64,000 nt of DNA, taken from assembly GCA_965234335.1 (NCBI GenBank), contig OZ248455.1, positions 1-64,000 of the forward strand, written 5' to 3'. The stretch is from Leadbetterella lacustris. GTDB taxonomy: Bacteria; Bacteroidota; Bacteroidia; Cytophagales; Spirosomataceae. Numbering within the stretch: the first letter of the stretch is position 1; every line of letters begins with the position of its first letter. The notes under the pieces were generated by a model. That model had not been told where the DNA came from. It was given only the letters and a program-made list of their open reading frames with translations, and made no database searches. This document shows positions 44,225 through 52,688 of this stretch, piece by piece. Both the position numbers and the translations under genes were made by a program.

Positions 44225-44818
44225 ATGAACAGAAGACAATACATAAAAAATACCTCAGCAGCATTCGGCTTAACCTTAACGGGTATTTCAATGTCTGAAA
44301 TGCTCTTATCGTGTCAGACACAAGCCAAACTAGATTGGAAACCAGCTTTTTTTACAAACAATCAAGCAGCATTGATTGCCGAAATCGCCGAAACCATTCT
44401 TCCTAAAACCAATACTCCGGGAGCAAAAGAAATGGCCGTTCCGCAGTTTATTGATAAAATGGTTAAGGAAACAATGGATGCGGCTTCACAGAAAAAATTA
44501 ATAGATGGAATAGAATTGTTTGAAGAAGAAGTGAAGGCAAAATACAACACCGATTTTATTTCTTTGAAACCCAACCAAAGGCAAGAATTTCTAGAAAAAT
44601 TGGATAAAGAAAAGCCTCGCTCTGGGCTCACGATGTGGGGAATAGCTCTTGAAAAAGATGTTCCAGAATCCACGTTTTTCAAGACAATCAAAGGCTTAAC
44701 GCTATTTGGTTTTTTTACTTCTGAAGAAATCGGCAGAAATGTTTTGGTTTATGATCCCGTACCGGGAGAATATATCGGTTGTATGCCACTGAAAGGTCAA
44801 AATTCTTGGACAGAGTAG
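44225..44818 (+). CDS. Gluconate 2-dehydrogenase subunit 3-family protein (second copy)
   Basis: A 197-aa protein with a twin-arginine-like start (MNRRQYIKNTSAAFGLTLTG) and a possible lipobox (LLSCQTQ). Like its paralogue at 34194 it has AALIAEIAETILPKTNTPGA and ends in PVPGEYIGCMPLKGQ. Its natural partner is probably the GMC gene at 39715-41436, now broken and 2.8 kb away. It could also serve the intact GMC enzyme. Confidence 0.82.
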   Translation: MNRRQYIKNTSAAFGLTLTGISMSEMLLSCQTQAKLDWKPAFFTNNQAALIAEIAETILPKTNTPGAKEMAVPQFIDKMVKETMDAASQKKLIDGIELFEEEVKAKYNTDFISLKPNQRQEFLEKLDKEKPRSGLTMWGIALEKDVPESTFFKTIKGLTLFGFFTSEEIGRNVLVYDPVPGEYIGCMPLKGQNSWTE

Positions 44819-44903
44819 TTATTTATCAGCACAGTAAAGGACAGTTTAGTAAATCGTAGAACGTTTTTTTGTAGTAGATTTTATAAAAATAATACATTTT
44901 AGT

Positions 44904-47015
44904 ATGTCATTTAATAAAGATAGTTTCAAACACGCAAGTTATCTCTGGGACGACGCCAAAGCCGCTGCAATGGCAGGCGACGAAGTTGCGTTGTTTATAT
45001 ACCGCTCTAATCTTCTGGGGGCCGATTTACGATTAACCAATTATGGTGGTGGAAATACCTCTGTAAAAATAACGGACAAGGACCCATTGACGGGAAAAGA
45101 AACACAGGTGATGTGGATTAAAGGCTCAGGTGGAGATATCGGTACGCTGAAAAAGTCAGGCTGTGCGGCTCTTTATATGGACAGATTGCTTAACCTTGAG
45201 AACGTTTACAGAGGAATAGAGCAGGAAGACGAAATGGTGGAATTGTTTAACCACTGTATATTTGATTTGGCCTCAAAAGCACCTTCAATAGATACACCGT
45301 TACATGGGTTTTTGCCATTCAACCATATTGATCACTTACATCCAGATGCTGCCATAGCTATTGCAGCAGCCAAAGATGGCAAAAAAATTACCGAAGAGTT
45401 ATTCAATGGAGAAATCGGTTGGGTGGGCTGGCAGAGACCAGGTTTTGATTTAGGATTGAAGCTAAGAGCCTGCTTAAACGAAGCTGCCGCCAAAGGCATT
45501 ACTTTAAAAGGTATCATGTTGGGTTCTCATGGTCTGTTCACTTGGGGAGACACGGCCTATTCTAGCTATATCAATACTTTGGAAGTTATCGAAAAGTGTG
45601 CTCAATATTTAGAAGATAATTTTGGTAAAACAAGACCCGTTTTTGGAGGTCAGAAAATAGAAAGTTTAAGTGAGGCAGACAGAAAAGCAAAAGCCGCTGC
45701 TTTAGCACCAACATTGAGAGGATATTGTTCTTCTGAACGCAAGATGGTTGGGCATTTTACGGATGACAGTCGCGTTTTAGAATTTATCAATTCGAATGAT
45801 TTGGCCAAGTTGGCTCCTTTAGGTACTTCTTGTCCAGACCATTTCTTGAGGACCAAAATTGCTCCTTTGGTTTTAGAACCATCCAAGACTGACGACAAAG
45901 TTTACCTCGATACAGTTTTTGAAGAATACAGGACGGGCTACAAAGCGTATTATGACACTTGCAAGCATCCAAATTCGCCAGCCATGCGTGATCCTAATCC
46001 AGTGGTAATACTTTACCCAGGAGTTGGAATGTTTACATTTGCTAAAGACAAAACCATGGCTCGATTGGCATCGGAGTATTATACCAATGCCATAAACGTA
46101 ATGAAAGGTGCTGAGGCCGTTTCGGAATATACCGCACTTCCACATCAAGAGGCCTTTGACATAGAATATTGGTTATTAGAGGAGGCCAAATTGCAAAGAA
46201 TGCCAAAGCCAAAGGCTCTTTCTGGCAGAATAGCTTTGATAACAGGAAGTGCAGGTGGTATAGGAAAGGCTATCGCAAAGAAATTTGCCGAAGAAGGAGC
46301 TTGTGTGATACTAAATGACATCAACCAAGAAAGGTTGGATGCTGCAACGGAAGAATTTCTGAAATTATTCGGGAAAGATGCAGTGGCTTCTACTTTACTC
46401 AATGTCACAGACAAAGATTCAGCATTTACCGCTTTTGAAAATACTGCATTGGCCTTTGGAGGTGTGGATATTGTGGTAAACAACGCCGGAATCAGCATTT
46501 CCAAATCAATTGCGGAGCATAGCTTGGAGGAATGGGACAGACTATATGACATTTTGGTAAAAGGCCAGTTTATAGTATCTCAGGCAGGTGTAGCCATCAT
46601 GCGTAAACAGGGAATTGGAGGAGATATCGTAAACATAGTTTCTAAAAATGCCGTAGTGGCAGGGCCAAATAATCCTGGATATGGATCGGCCAAGGCTGCT
46701 CAAGCACACATGACTAGGTTGATGGCGGCAGAATTGGGAGCAGATAAGATTAGAGTAAATACCGTAAATCCAGACGCTGTGATATCTGACTCAAACATTT
46801 GGGCAGGAGGTTGGGCAGAAGGCCGTGCCAAAGCTTATGGAATTACGGTAGAAGAATTACCAGCATATTATGCAAAAAGAACGCTGCTGAATGAAATAAT
46901 TTTACCAGATGATATAGCCAATGCTTGTTTTGCCCTAGTTGGAGGTTTACTCAACAAATCAACTGGAAACGCCATTAATGTAGATGGTGGTGTGGCGATG
47001 GGTTTTTATAGGTGA
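44904..47015 (+). CDS. Bifunctional rhamnulose-1-phosphate aldolase/short-chain dehydrogenase
   Basis: A 703-aa fusion. Residues about 15-420 are a class II aldolase domain (RLTNYGGGNTSVKI, WIKGSGGDIGTLKKSG, DTPLHGFLPFNHIDHLHPDA with Zn-binding His, GIMLGSHGLFTWGD). Residues 440-703 are an SDR domain (IALITGSAGGIGKAIA, NNAGISIS, YGSAKAA with YxxxK). In Bacillus relatives the fusion splits L-rhamnulose-1-phosphate to DHAP and L-lactaldehyde and oxidises the latter to L-lactate. rhaI follows after 242 bases. The required kinase is not in this window. Confidence 0.88.
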   Translation: MSFNKDSFKHASYLWDDAKAAAMAGDEVALFIYRSNLLGADLRLTNYGGGNTSVKITDKDPLTGKETQVMWIKGSGGDIGTLKKSGCAALYMDRLLNLENVYRGIEQEDEMVELFNHCIFDLASKAPSIDTPLHGFLPFNHIDHLHPDAAIAIAAAKDGKKITEELFNGEIGWVGWQRPGFDLGLKLRACLNEAAAKGITLKGIMLGSHGLFTWGDTAYSSYINTLEVIEKCAQYLEDNFGKTRPVFGGQKIESLSEADRKAKAAALAPTLRGYCSSERKMVGHFTDDSRVLEFINSNDLAKLAPLGTSCPDHFLRTKIAPLVLEPSKTDDKVYLDTVFEEYRTGYKAYYDTCKHPNSPAMRDPNPVVILYPGVGMFTFAKDKTMARLASEYYTNAINVMKGAEAVSEYTALPHQEAFDIEYWLLEEAKLQRMPKPKALSGRIALITGSAGGIGKAIAKKFAEEGACVILNDINQERLDAATEEFLKLFGKDAVASTLLNVTDKDSAFTAFENTALAFGGVDIVVNNAGISISKSIAEHSLEEWDRLYDILVKGQFIVSQAGVAIMRKQGIGGDIVNIVSKNAVVAGPNNPGYGSAKAAQAHMTRLMAAELGADKIRVNTVNPDAVISDSNIWAGGWAEGRAKAYGITVEELPAYYAKRTLLNEIILPDDIANACFALVGGLLNKSTGNAINVDGGVAMGFYR

Positions 47016-47181
47016 TTTTTTATGGAACACGGAAAGTCACGAAGTTGCAAAGCCTTTTAATTCTAAAATTCGGTACTAAAGTTAAAGTATTTGTGGTTAT
47101 TGAATGGCTATAAAGTGTTACAGAAAATGACCAATGCCAAAAACTCTGTATATTAGGGTAAGAGAAGATTGAGCAAAGCGA

Positions 47182-47248
47182 AAAACTCTGTGAAACTCAA
47201 AAACGAAAGTGAAGAAAAAAATACCTCAGTGAAACTCTGTGGTAAAAA
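47182..47248. repeat. Dispersed CTCTGTGAA-type repeat
   Basis: AAAACTCTGTGAAACTCAAA plus AACG, then a second CTCTGTGGTAAAAA half at 47234-47247. Related to 31562-31617. Lies between the aldolase fusion and rhaI. Confidence 0.4.
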
Positions 47249-47257
47249 CAAGACAAC

Positions 47258-48538
47258 ATGATAATTTCTCAAAATATAATAGACGACCATAACGCCAAAC
47301 AATTGGCGAAGCACAAAACACTTTTTGATTTTGCTAAAAACGAAACTGAAGGTGTTGAAAGCATAATACAAAGATTAATCGACTTTCAAGTTGCCATTCC
47401 ATCTTGGGCATTGGGAACCGGTGGAACGCGTTTCGGTCGTTTTCCAGGAGGTGGCGAGCCTCGCAGTTTGGAAGAAAAAATCGAAGATGTGGGTCTTCTG
47501 CATAAGTTAAACAAAACCTCTGGAGCTATTTCCCTGCATATTCCGTGGGATATTCCGACCTCTCCAAAAGAAATACAAACCCTTGCTGCTCAGCATGGCT
47601 TGGCTTTTGATGCGGTAAATTCTAATACTTTTCAAGACCAAGCTGATCAGGCTTTGACTTATAAATTTGGCTCTTTGCAAAACGTCAACAAAGCCATTCG
47701 TAAGCAAGCTATTGACCATAACATTGAAGTTATAAAACATGGGGTTGATTTAGGTTCTAAGTCGCTAACCGTTTGGTTGTCAGATGGTTCTTGTTTTCCA
47801 GGCCAATTGAATTTTAGAAAGGCTTTTGAAAACACACTTGAAGGTTTGCAAGAAATATATGCTGCCCTTCCTTCAGATTGGAAAATGTTTGTCGAATACA
47901 AGGCCTTTGAACCCAACTTTTATTCAATGACTGTGGGCGATTGGGGACAATCGTATTTGTATGCATCAAAATTGGGTGAAAAAGCATTCACGTTGGTTGA
48001 TTTGGGGCACCATTTGCCCAACGCCAACATAGAGCAAATCGTAAGTTTGCTGATGATGGAAGGCAAATTGGGTGGTTTTCATTTCAATGATTCGAAATAC
48101 GGTGACGATGACCTTACTGTGGGAAGTATTAATCCTTATCAGTTGTTTTTGATTTTCAATGAATTGACACAAGGAACCCAGCCAAATAATTCTCCTTTTG
48201 AATTGGGCTCTGGTTTTGGTTGGATGATTGATGCTTCGCATAACATCAAAGACCCTTTGGAAGATTTGTTGCAGTCCGTTGAAGCCATATTGGTAGCTTA
48301 CGCTCAATCACTTTTGGTAGATATTAAGGCTTTAGAAGATGCTCGTGAAAGCAACGACGTGGTAAAAGCCCAAGAAATAATACAAAGTGCTTACCGCACA
48401 GATGTTAGACCAATTGTTGCAGAAGCCAGATTGAGGGCTGGAGCTGCTATTTCGCCCATCGGTATTTTCCGTGACTTGAAAGTTCGTTATGCTTTAATTG
48501 CTGATAGAGGCTTAAAGACTGTTGCAACTGGATTGTAA
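47258..48538 (+). CDS. rhaI: L-rhamnose isomerase (RhaI type)
   Basis: A 426-aa TIM-barrel sugar isomerase. FQVAIPSWALGTGGTRFGRF, LHIPWDI, KSLTVWLSDGSCFPGQ, FVEYKAFEPNFYSMTVGDWG and LVDLGHHLPNANIEQIV provide the metal-binding Glu, Asp and His residues, as in the Pseudomonas stutzeri-type L-rhamnose isomerase rather than the E. coli RhaA sequence family. It converts L-rhamnose to L-rhamnulose. Confidence 0.9.
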   Translation: MIISQNIIDDHNAKQLAKHKTLFDFAKNETEGVESIIQRLIDFQVAIPSWALGTGGTRFGRFPGGGEPRSLEEKIEDVGLLHKLNKTSGAISLHIPWDIPTSPKEIQTLAAQHGLAFDAVNSNTFQDQADQALTYKFGSLQNVNKAIRKQAIDHNIEVIKHGVDLGSKSLTVWLSDGSCFPGQLNFRKAFENTLEGLQEIYAALPSDWKMFVEYKAFEPNFYSMTVGDWGQSYLYASKLGEKAFTLVDLGHHLPNANIEQIVSLLMMEGKLGGFHFNDSKYGDDDLTVGSINPYQLFLIFNELTQGTQPNNSPFELGSGFGWMIDASHNIKDPLEDLLQSVEAILVAYAQSLLVDIKALEDARESNDVVKAQEIIQSAYRTDVRPIVAEARLRAGAAISPIGIFRDLKVRYALIADRGLKTVATGL

Positions 48539-48555
48539 TATTTTTTGTTTAGGTT

Positions 48556-48563
48556 TATATTTG
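48556..48563 (+). promoter_or_regulatory. Candidate -7 element for the small-gene/lut operon
   Basis: TATATTTG fits TAnnTTTG exactly, 17 bases upstream of the ATG at 48581, with a TTG about 21 bases further upstream as a possible -33 element. It would drive the two small genes and lutABC. Confidence 0.5.
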
Positions 48564-48580
48564 CTTAAATATTTTCAATT

Positions 48581-48754
48581 ATGATTACATTAACCATCAA
48601 AAGTAAAGGACCCAGCAGTCCTCAAGCGATAGAGTGGGCAAAGAAGCTGCTTGAAAGCAAAAAGCAGACTCAAGCTGAAATGAAAGAATTTGCTAAGACC
48701 GAAGAGTTTCAGGAAATTATTAAAAGACTTAGGGCGAAACAGCATGCAAGATAA
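48581..48754 (+). CDS. Small hypothetical protein, first gene of the lut operon
   Basis: A 57-aa basic protein (MITLTIKSKGPSSPQAIEWA ... IIKRLRAKQHAR). The SSPQAIEWAKKLLESKK segment and the AEMKEFAKTEEFQEIIKRLR helix look like small antitoxin-type proteins. The next ATG (48744) lies inside its last codons, so the two are translationally coupled. No family assigned. Confidence 0.55.
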   Translation: MITLTIKSKGPSSPQAIEWAKKLLESKKQTQAEMKEFAKTEEFQEIIKRLRAKQHAR

Positions 48755-49256
48755 ATTCTCGGTTAAGAATTTTTACGAATTTCAATATCAAGAAGGAAAG
48801 GATAAATCTTATTTCTTTGAGACAAAAAATGGCTATTTCTATCAAATAAAGTTTAAAGAATCAAGTTACATATTCTCAGACCTGATTTCAGTAAGACCAA
48901 ATTCTTATGAGTTTATTATTGATTTTTTGAATCATTCAAATAGTTCAAAAATTGTTTTTGATAGTTTAATTCCAAACACAATTGCTGCAATTTATAAGGA
49001 TTTTTTTGATAGGTTTGGACGAAGTATAGTTGTATATATAATTGATTCTTCTGATTCGAGAGAATCCGCCAGAAAGAGAAAATTTGATAGATGGGTTGAA
49101 ATGTTTAAAGGGGATGAATATTTTAAAATTGACGCCGAAATTTTTGATAATGAGCAGAATAGAATTTTTAGTTCTTTAATAATCAAAATTGATAATCCCA
49201 ACTTCAATGAAATTATCAAATATTTTGGTTCCTTATCTTCTAAATATTCCAAATGA
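48744..49256 (+). CDS. DUF6169-like hypothetical protein, coupled to lutA
   Basis: A 170-aa soluble protein if started at MQDKFSVKNFYEFQ. The longer frame from 48690 would overlap the previous gene heavily and is not preferred. Features: YFFETKNGYFYQIKF, NTIAAIYKDFFDRFGRSIVV, SRESARKRKFDRWVEMFKGD, DNPNFNEIIKYFGSL. This resembles the DUF6169 family of Bacteroidota, recalled from the D-x-R-x-x-R-x-x-xF-x-x-W pattern. Its TGA overlaps the lutA ATG by the sequence ATGA. Role unknown. Confidence 0.55.
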   Translation: MQDKFSVKNFYEFQYQEGKDKSYFFETKNGYFYQIKFKESSYIFSDLISVRPNSYEFIIDFLNHSNSSKIVFDSLIPNTIAAIYKDFFDRFGRSIVVYIIDSSDSRESARKRKFDRWVEMFKGDEYFKIDAEIFDNEQNRIFSSLIIKIDNPNFNEIIKYFGSLSSKYSK

Positions 49257-49963
49257 AAGTAGCTCTATTTATACCGTGTTATATTGATCAATTTTACCCT
49301 AAGGTAGCTATTGCCACATTGCAATTACTCGAAAAATTGGGTTGTGAGGTAGTTTTTCCGCAAAATCAAACTTGCTGCGGACAACCGATGGCCAACTCTG
49401 GTTATGAGCATATTACGGGCGATTGTACCAAACTCTTCCAGGACAATTTTAACGAATACGATTATGTGGTATCTCCTTCGGGCAGCTGCACCTTACACGT
49501 AAAAGAGCATATTCCTTTGAAAGGAAAAATCTACGAATTGATAGAGTTTATCACCGATATTCTAAAAATTGAAAGCCTTGAAGGAGAGTTTAAGTATAAA
49601 GTTGGTTTGCACCAAAGTTGTCATGGGCAGCGTGGACTGCATTTAAGTCAAATGTCCGAACTCAATGCACCGTTTTTCTCGAAACCGGAGCAATTGCTAA
49701 AAAACCTTAAGGGCTTGGATTTGGTTACGTTGGATAGAAAAGACGAATGTTGTGGTTTTGGCGGCACCTTTTGTGTGGCCGAAGAAGCCGTTTCGGTAAG
49801 AATGGGGCAAGATAGGCTTGCAGACCATCTAAAAAACGGGACTGAAGTCCTCACCGGTGGAGATACCTCGTGTCTGATGCACATGGAAGGTATTATTCGT
49901 AGAGAAAAGCATCCGTTGAAAGTAATGCATATTGCAGAAATTTTAAATCAAGCGATCTCATGA
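49253..49963 (+). CDS. lutA: Lactate utilisation protein A, (Fe-S)-binding
   Basis: A 236-aa protein with two CCG-type cysteine-rich domains: TCCGQPMANSGYEH near residue 41 and ECCGFGGTFC near 169, as in LutA/GlpC-like subunits. Part of the LutABC complex that oxidises L-lactate to pyruvate with electron transfer to the membrane. Overlaps lutB by four bases (ATGA). Confidence 0.9.
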   Translation: MKVALFIPCYIDQFYPKVAIATLQLLEKLGCEVVFPQNQTCCGQPMANSGYEHITGDCTKLFQDNFNEYDYVVSPSGSCTLHVKEHIPLKGKIYELIEFITDILKIESLEGEFKYKVGLHQSCHGQRGLHLSQMSELNAPFFSKPEQLLKNLKGLDLVTLDRKDECCGFGGTFCVAEEAVSVRMGQDRLADHLKNGTEVLTGGDTSCLMHMEGIIRREKHPLKVMHIAEILNQAIS

Positions 49964-51348
49964 AAACCCATAGTGAAGCGGCTGAAATATTTAATAAAGA
50001 CTTTGATCGTACCACTTGGCATGACGAAACGCTTTATTTCGTTCGCCAAAAACGAGATAAAGCGGCTTTTCAGATAAATGATTGGGAGCTTTTGCGTGAA
50101 ACAGCTTCTCAAATTAAAAATAATGTACTCTCAAATATGCACGATTATTTGTTGCAATTTGAAGAGAATGCCTTAAAAAACGGTATAAAAATCCATTGGG
50201 CAAAAGACGCCCAAGAACACAATGAGATAGTATTCGGAATTATTTCGGATTACTACGGAGGAAATATTCCTAAAGATACATTCAAAGGCATGGTTAAGTC
50301 CAAGTCGATGCTGACAGAGGAGTGTCACATGAACGAGTTTTTGGCAGAAAAAGGCATTGAAGTTATAGATACGGATTTAGGAGAAAGAATTGTGCAGTTG
50401 GCAGAGGAGCCTCCTTCGCATATCGTAATGCCATGTATTCACTGGAAAAAAGAAGAAATCGGTGAATTGTTTCACAAACACCTAGGGACTGAAAAAGGAA
50501 ATAAAGACCCACAATATCTTACAGAAGCTGCCCGTCAGCATTTGAGGGATAAATTTTTGACTCGGCCAATTGCCTTAACTGGAGTAAATTTTGCCGTCGC
50601 CGAAACTGGAGAATTTGTGGTTTGCACCAATGAAGGTAACGCCGACATGGGTGCCCATTTGGCTGATGTACACATTGCAAGTATGGGTTTTGAGAAAATT
50701 ATTCCACAGAAAAATCACCTTGGAGTATTCTTGAGACTTTTGGCTAGAAGTGCTACAGGACAGCCTATAACTACTTATTCCAGCCATTTTAAAAAGCCTC
50801 GTGATGGGCAACAGATGCACATTGTGATTGTGGACAATGGTCGTTCAACACAGTTGGGACGAGAAGATTTCAGGAATTCATTGAAATGTATTCGTTGTGC
50901 GGCTTGTTTCAATACTTGCCCTGTGTATAGAAGAAGTGGAGGTCATAGCTATCACAGTGCTGTTGCAGGGCCTATTGGGTCTATTTTAGCACCAAATTTA
51001 GATATGCGGGCCAACGCTGATTTGCCTTTTGCGAGTACACTTTGTGGTTCTTGTAGCAATGTTTGTCCGGTTAAAATTGATATTCATCAACAATTGTACA
51101 AATGGCGGCAGGTTTTGGTGCAAGAAGGTTATACTCCAGCCTCTAAAACCTTGGCTATGAAAGGGATGTCAACAGTTTTGTCAAATCCAGGCATTTTTAA
51201 GTTTTCAGGAAAAGTAGGAAGAATGTTGATGGACAAATTGCCGTTTTTGGTAAATAATAGCCTGAATCCATGGTACAAACAGCGTGAAATGCCCGAGCCG
51301 CCGGAAGAAAGCTTTAGAGATTGGTATAAAAAGAATAGGAAAAAATAA
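49960..51348 (+). CDS. lutB: Lactate utilisation protein B, LUD domain with 2x[4Fe-4S]
   Basis: A 462-aa protein. An N-terminal LUD domain (FAVAETGEFVVCTNEGNADM) is followed by two ferredoxin-type clusters: CIRCAACFNTCPVYRRSGG from Cys310 and CGSCSNVCP from Cys362. The C-terminal tail matches LutB length. Central iron-sulfur subunit of LutABC. Confidence 0.92.
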   Translation: MKTHSEAAEIFNKDFDRTTWHDETLYFVRQKRDKAAFQINDWELLRETASQIKNNVLSNMHDYLLQFEENALKNGIKIHWAKDAQEHNEIVFGIISDYYGGNIPKDTFKGMVKSKSMLTEECHMNEFLAEKGIEVIDTDLGERIVQLAEEPPSHIVMPCIHWKKEEIGELFHKHLGTEKGNKDPQYLTEAARQHLRDKFLTRPIALTGVNFAVAETGEFVVCTNEGNADMGAHLADVHIASMGFEKIIPQKNHLGVFLRLLARSATGQPITTYSSHFKKPRDGQQMHIVIVDNGRSTQLGREDFRNSLKCIRCAACFNTCPVYRRSGGHSYHSAVAGPIGSILAPNLDMRANADLPFASTLCGSCSNVCPVKIDIHQQLYKWRQVLVQEGYTPASKTLAMKGMSTVLSNPGIFKFSGKVGRMLMDKLPFLVNNSLNPWYKQREMPEPPEESFRDWYKKNRKK

Positions 51349-51364
51349 AAAAATTCACGAAAGT

Positions 51365-51400
51365 CCCATCTCCCTCTGGAGAGGGGATTTAGGGGTGAGG
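51365..51400. repeat. REP-like palindrome between lutB and lutC
   Basis: CCCATCTCCCTCTGGAGAGG, then GGATTTAGGGGTGAGG. TCCCTC pairs with GAGGGG around TGGA. It is the common Bacteroidota/Chlorobi intergenic repeat type, seen in part at 9576-9594. Being inside an operon it may affect the mRNA end or stability. Confidence 0.5.
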
Positions 51401-51412
51401 TTATATTGTAAT

Positions 51413-51988
51413 ATGAGCAGCAGAGACAACATACTTTCTAAAATAAAGCAGAATCAGCCTGAGCTATTGCCATTGCCAGATTTGTCGGTTTTGGGTACAG
51501 AACAATATGATTTGGTACAGAAATTCACCGAAATTTTGGAGGGAATAGGAGGGAAGGTTTTGCAAGTTTCTGATTTTGAGGAGATTAAAAAATATATCAT
51601 CTCTAATTATCCCATAAACGCCAGAGTAATCTCTACTTTGCCAGAATTTTCAGAAAACAAAGATTGGCAAATGGCTGACCCACATACATTAAAAGATGCT
51701 GACTTTTTAATCATAAAAGGTCAATTTGCAGTAGCCGAAAACGGGGCAATATGGCTTACAGAAACCGAAATGGGTCAACGCGTAGCACCATTTATTACAC
51801 AATATTTGGCCATTATTATCGAAAAATCCGCCATTCTACCCACCATGCATCAGGCTTATGAACAAATGGCTATGTCAGAATATGGCTTTGGAGTGTTTTT
51901 GGCTGGCCCATCAAAGACAGCAGATATAGAACAATCCTTGGTTCTTGGGGCTCATGGAGCTAGGGGGCTAGTGGTGTTTTTGGTGTGA
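51413..51988 (+). CDS. lutC: Lactate utilisation protein C, LUD domain
   Basis: A 191-aa LUD-domain protein from ATG 51413 (MSSRDNILSKIKQNQPELLP), the start that fits the family; a longer open frame upstream runs through the REP-like repeat and lutB. FAVAENGAIWLTETEMGQRV, and GAHGARGLVVFLV at the end, are typical. Third component of LutABC. Confidence 0.88.
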   Translation: MSSRDNILSKIKQNQPELLPLPDLSVLGTEQYDLVQKFTEILEGIGGKVLQVSDFEEIKKYIISNYPINARVISTLPEFSENKDWQMADPHTLKDADFLIIKGQFAVAENGAIWLTETEMGQRVAPFITQYLAIIIEKSAILPTMHQAYEQMAMSEYGFGVFLAGPSKTADIEQSLVLGAHGARGLVVFLV

Positions 51989-52042
51989 AATTTCATTGAA
52001 ATAGCTAAAATATTTTATTTCCTAAAATCCGTTTAGAATTTC

Positions 52043-52050
52043 TATATTTG
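52043..52050 (+). promoter_or_regulatory. Candidate -7 element for the second PIN pair
   Basis: TATATTTG fits TAnnTTTG, 16 bases upstream of the antitoxin ATG at 52067. Confidence 0.45.
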
Positions 52051-52066
52051 TTAAAAAGTATTTTAC

Positions 52067-52294
52067 ATGAATGCATTTAGAGAATATTATGAGGGTACTG
52101 ATGATACCTTGGTAATAAGGATTCCCAAAGAATATCAAAAAAAGCGGTTGGAGGTGATAATACTTCCAGCTGAAGACATAGATTACAAACTTCAACTATT
52201 GGCCATAATGGATAAAATCTCGATAGATGCCCAAAATAAAGGCTTAACAGAGGAGAAACTTCAAGAACTACTTGATGAAGAAGATAGTATTTGA
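52067..52294 (+). CDS. Antitoxin of second PIN pair
   Basis: A 75-aa protein. FREYYEGTDDTLVIRIPKEY followed by KRLEVIILPAED is an AbrB-less small DNA-binding/antitoxin N-terminus, and the C-terminal helix (LTEEKLQELLDEEDS) is acidic. Its last codons overlap the start of the PIN gene by 23 bases. Confidence 0.6.
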   Translation: MNAFREYYEGTDDTLVIRIPKEYQKKRLEVIILPAEDIDYKLQLLAIMDKISIDAQNKGLTEEKLQELLDEEDSI

Positions 52295-52673
52295 TACCAA
52301 TGTTTTAGTAAGTGCATTACTTTTTAAAACATCTAAATCAAGATTGGCTTACGAGAAAGCACTTTTGAACCATCAAATCATTAGTTCTTTAGAATGCTAT
52401 AAAGAACTTGTGGAAGTTTTGAGTAGGCCAAAATTTTCTAAATATTTTTCTGAAATTGATAAGTCCATTTTTTTGATTAATTATTTTCACTCCACTCAAT
52501 TTGTAAAGGTAAATATAGTGGTGGAAGTTTGTAGAGACCCAAAAGACAACAAATTTCTGGCTTTGGCTTTTGAGCATTCTTCGGATTTTATTGTTTCTGC
52601 TGATAATGATTTGCCAATACTAAATCCGTATAAAAATATTCCTATATTAACAGCAAATGGATTCCTCGAATAA
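52272..52673 (+). CDS. PIN-domain toxin (COG1569 type)
   Basis: A 133-aa PIN domain: KIVFDTNVLVSALLFKTSKS, ECYKELVEVLSRPKF, CRDPKDNKFLALAFE and DFIVSADNDLPIL carry the four acidic residues. The start is one of two adjacent ATGs (52272 or 52275). Probable Mg2+-dependent RNase. Intact. Confidence 0.8.
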   Translation: MMKKIVFDTNVLVSALLFKTSKSRLAYEKALLNHQIISSLECYKELVEVLSRPKFSKYFSEIDKSIFLINYFHSTQFVKVNIVVEVCRDPKDNKFLALAFEHSSDFIVSADNDLPILNPYKNIPILTANGFLE

Positions 52674-52688
52674 AATCCTCTATAAAGA

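Noticed and set aside
46145..46552. 135-codon minus-strand gene
   Set aside because: Antisense to the SDR half of the aldolase fusion.
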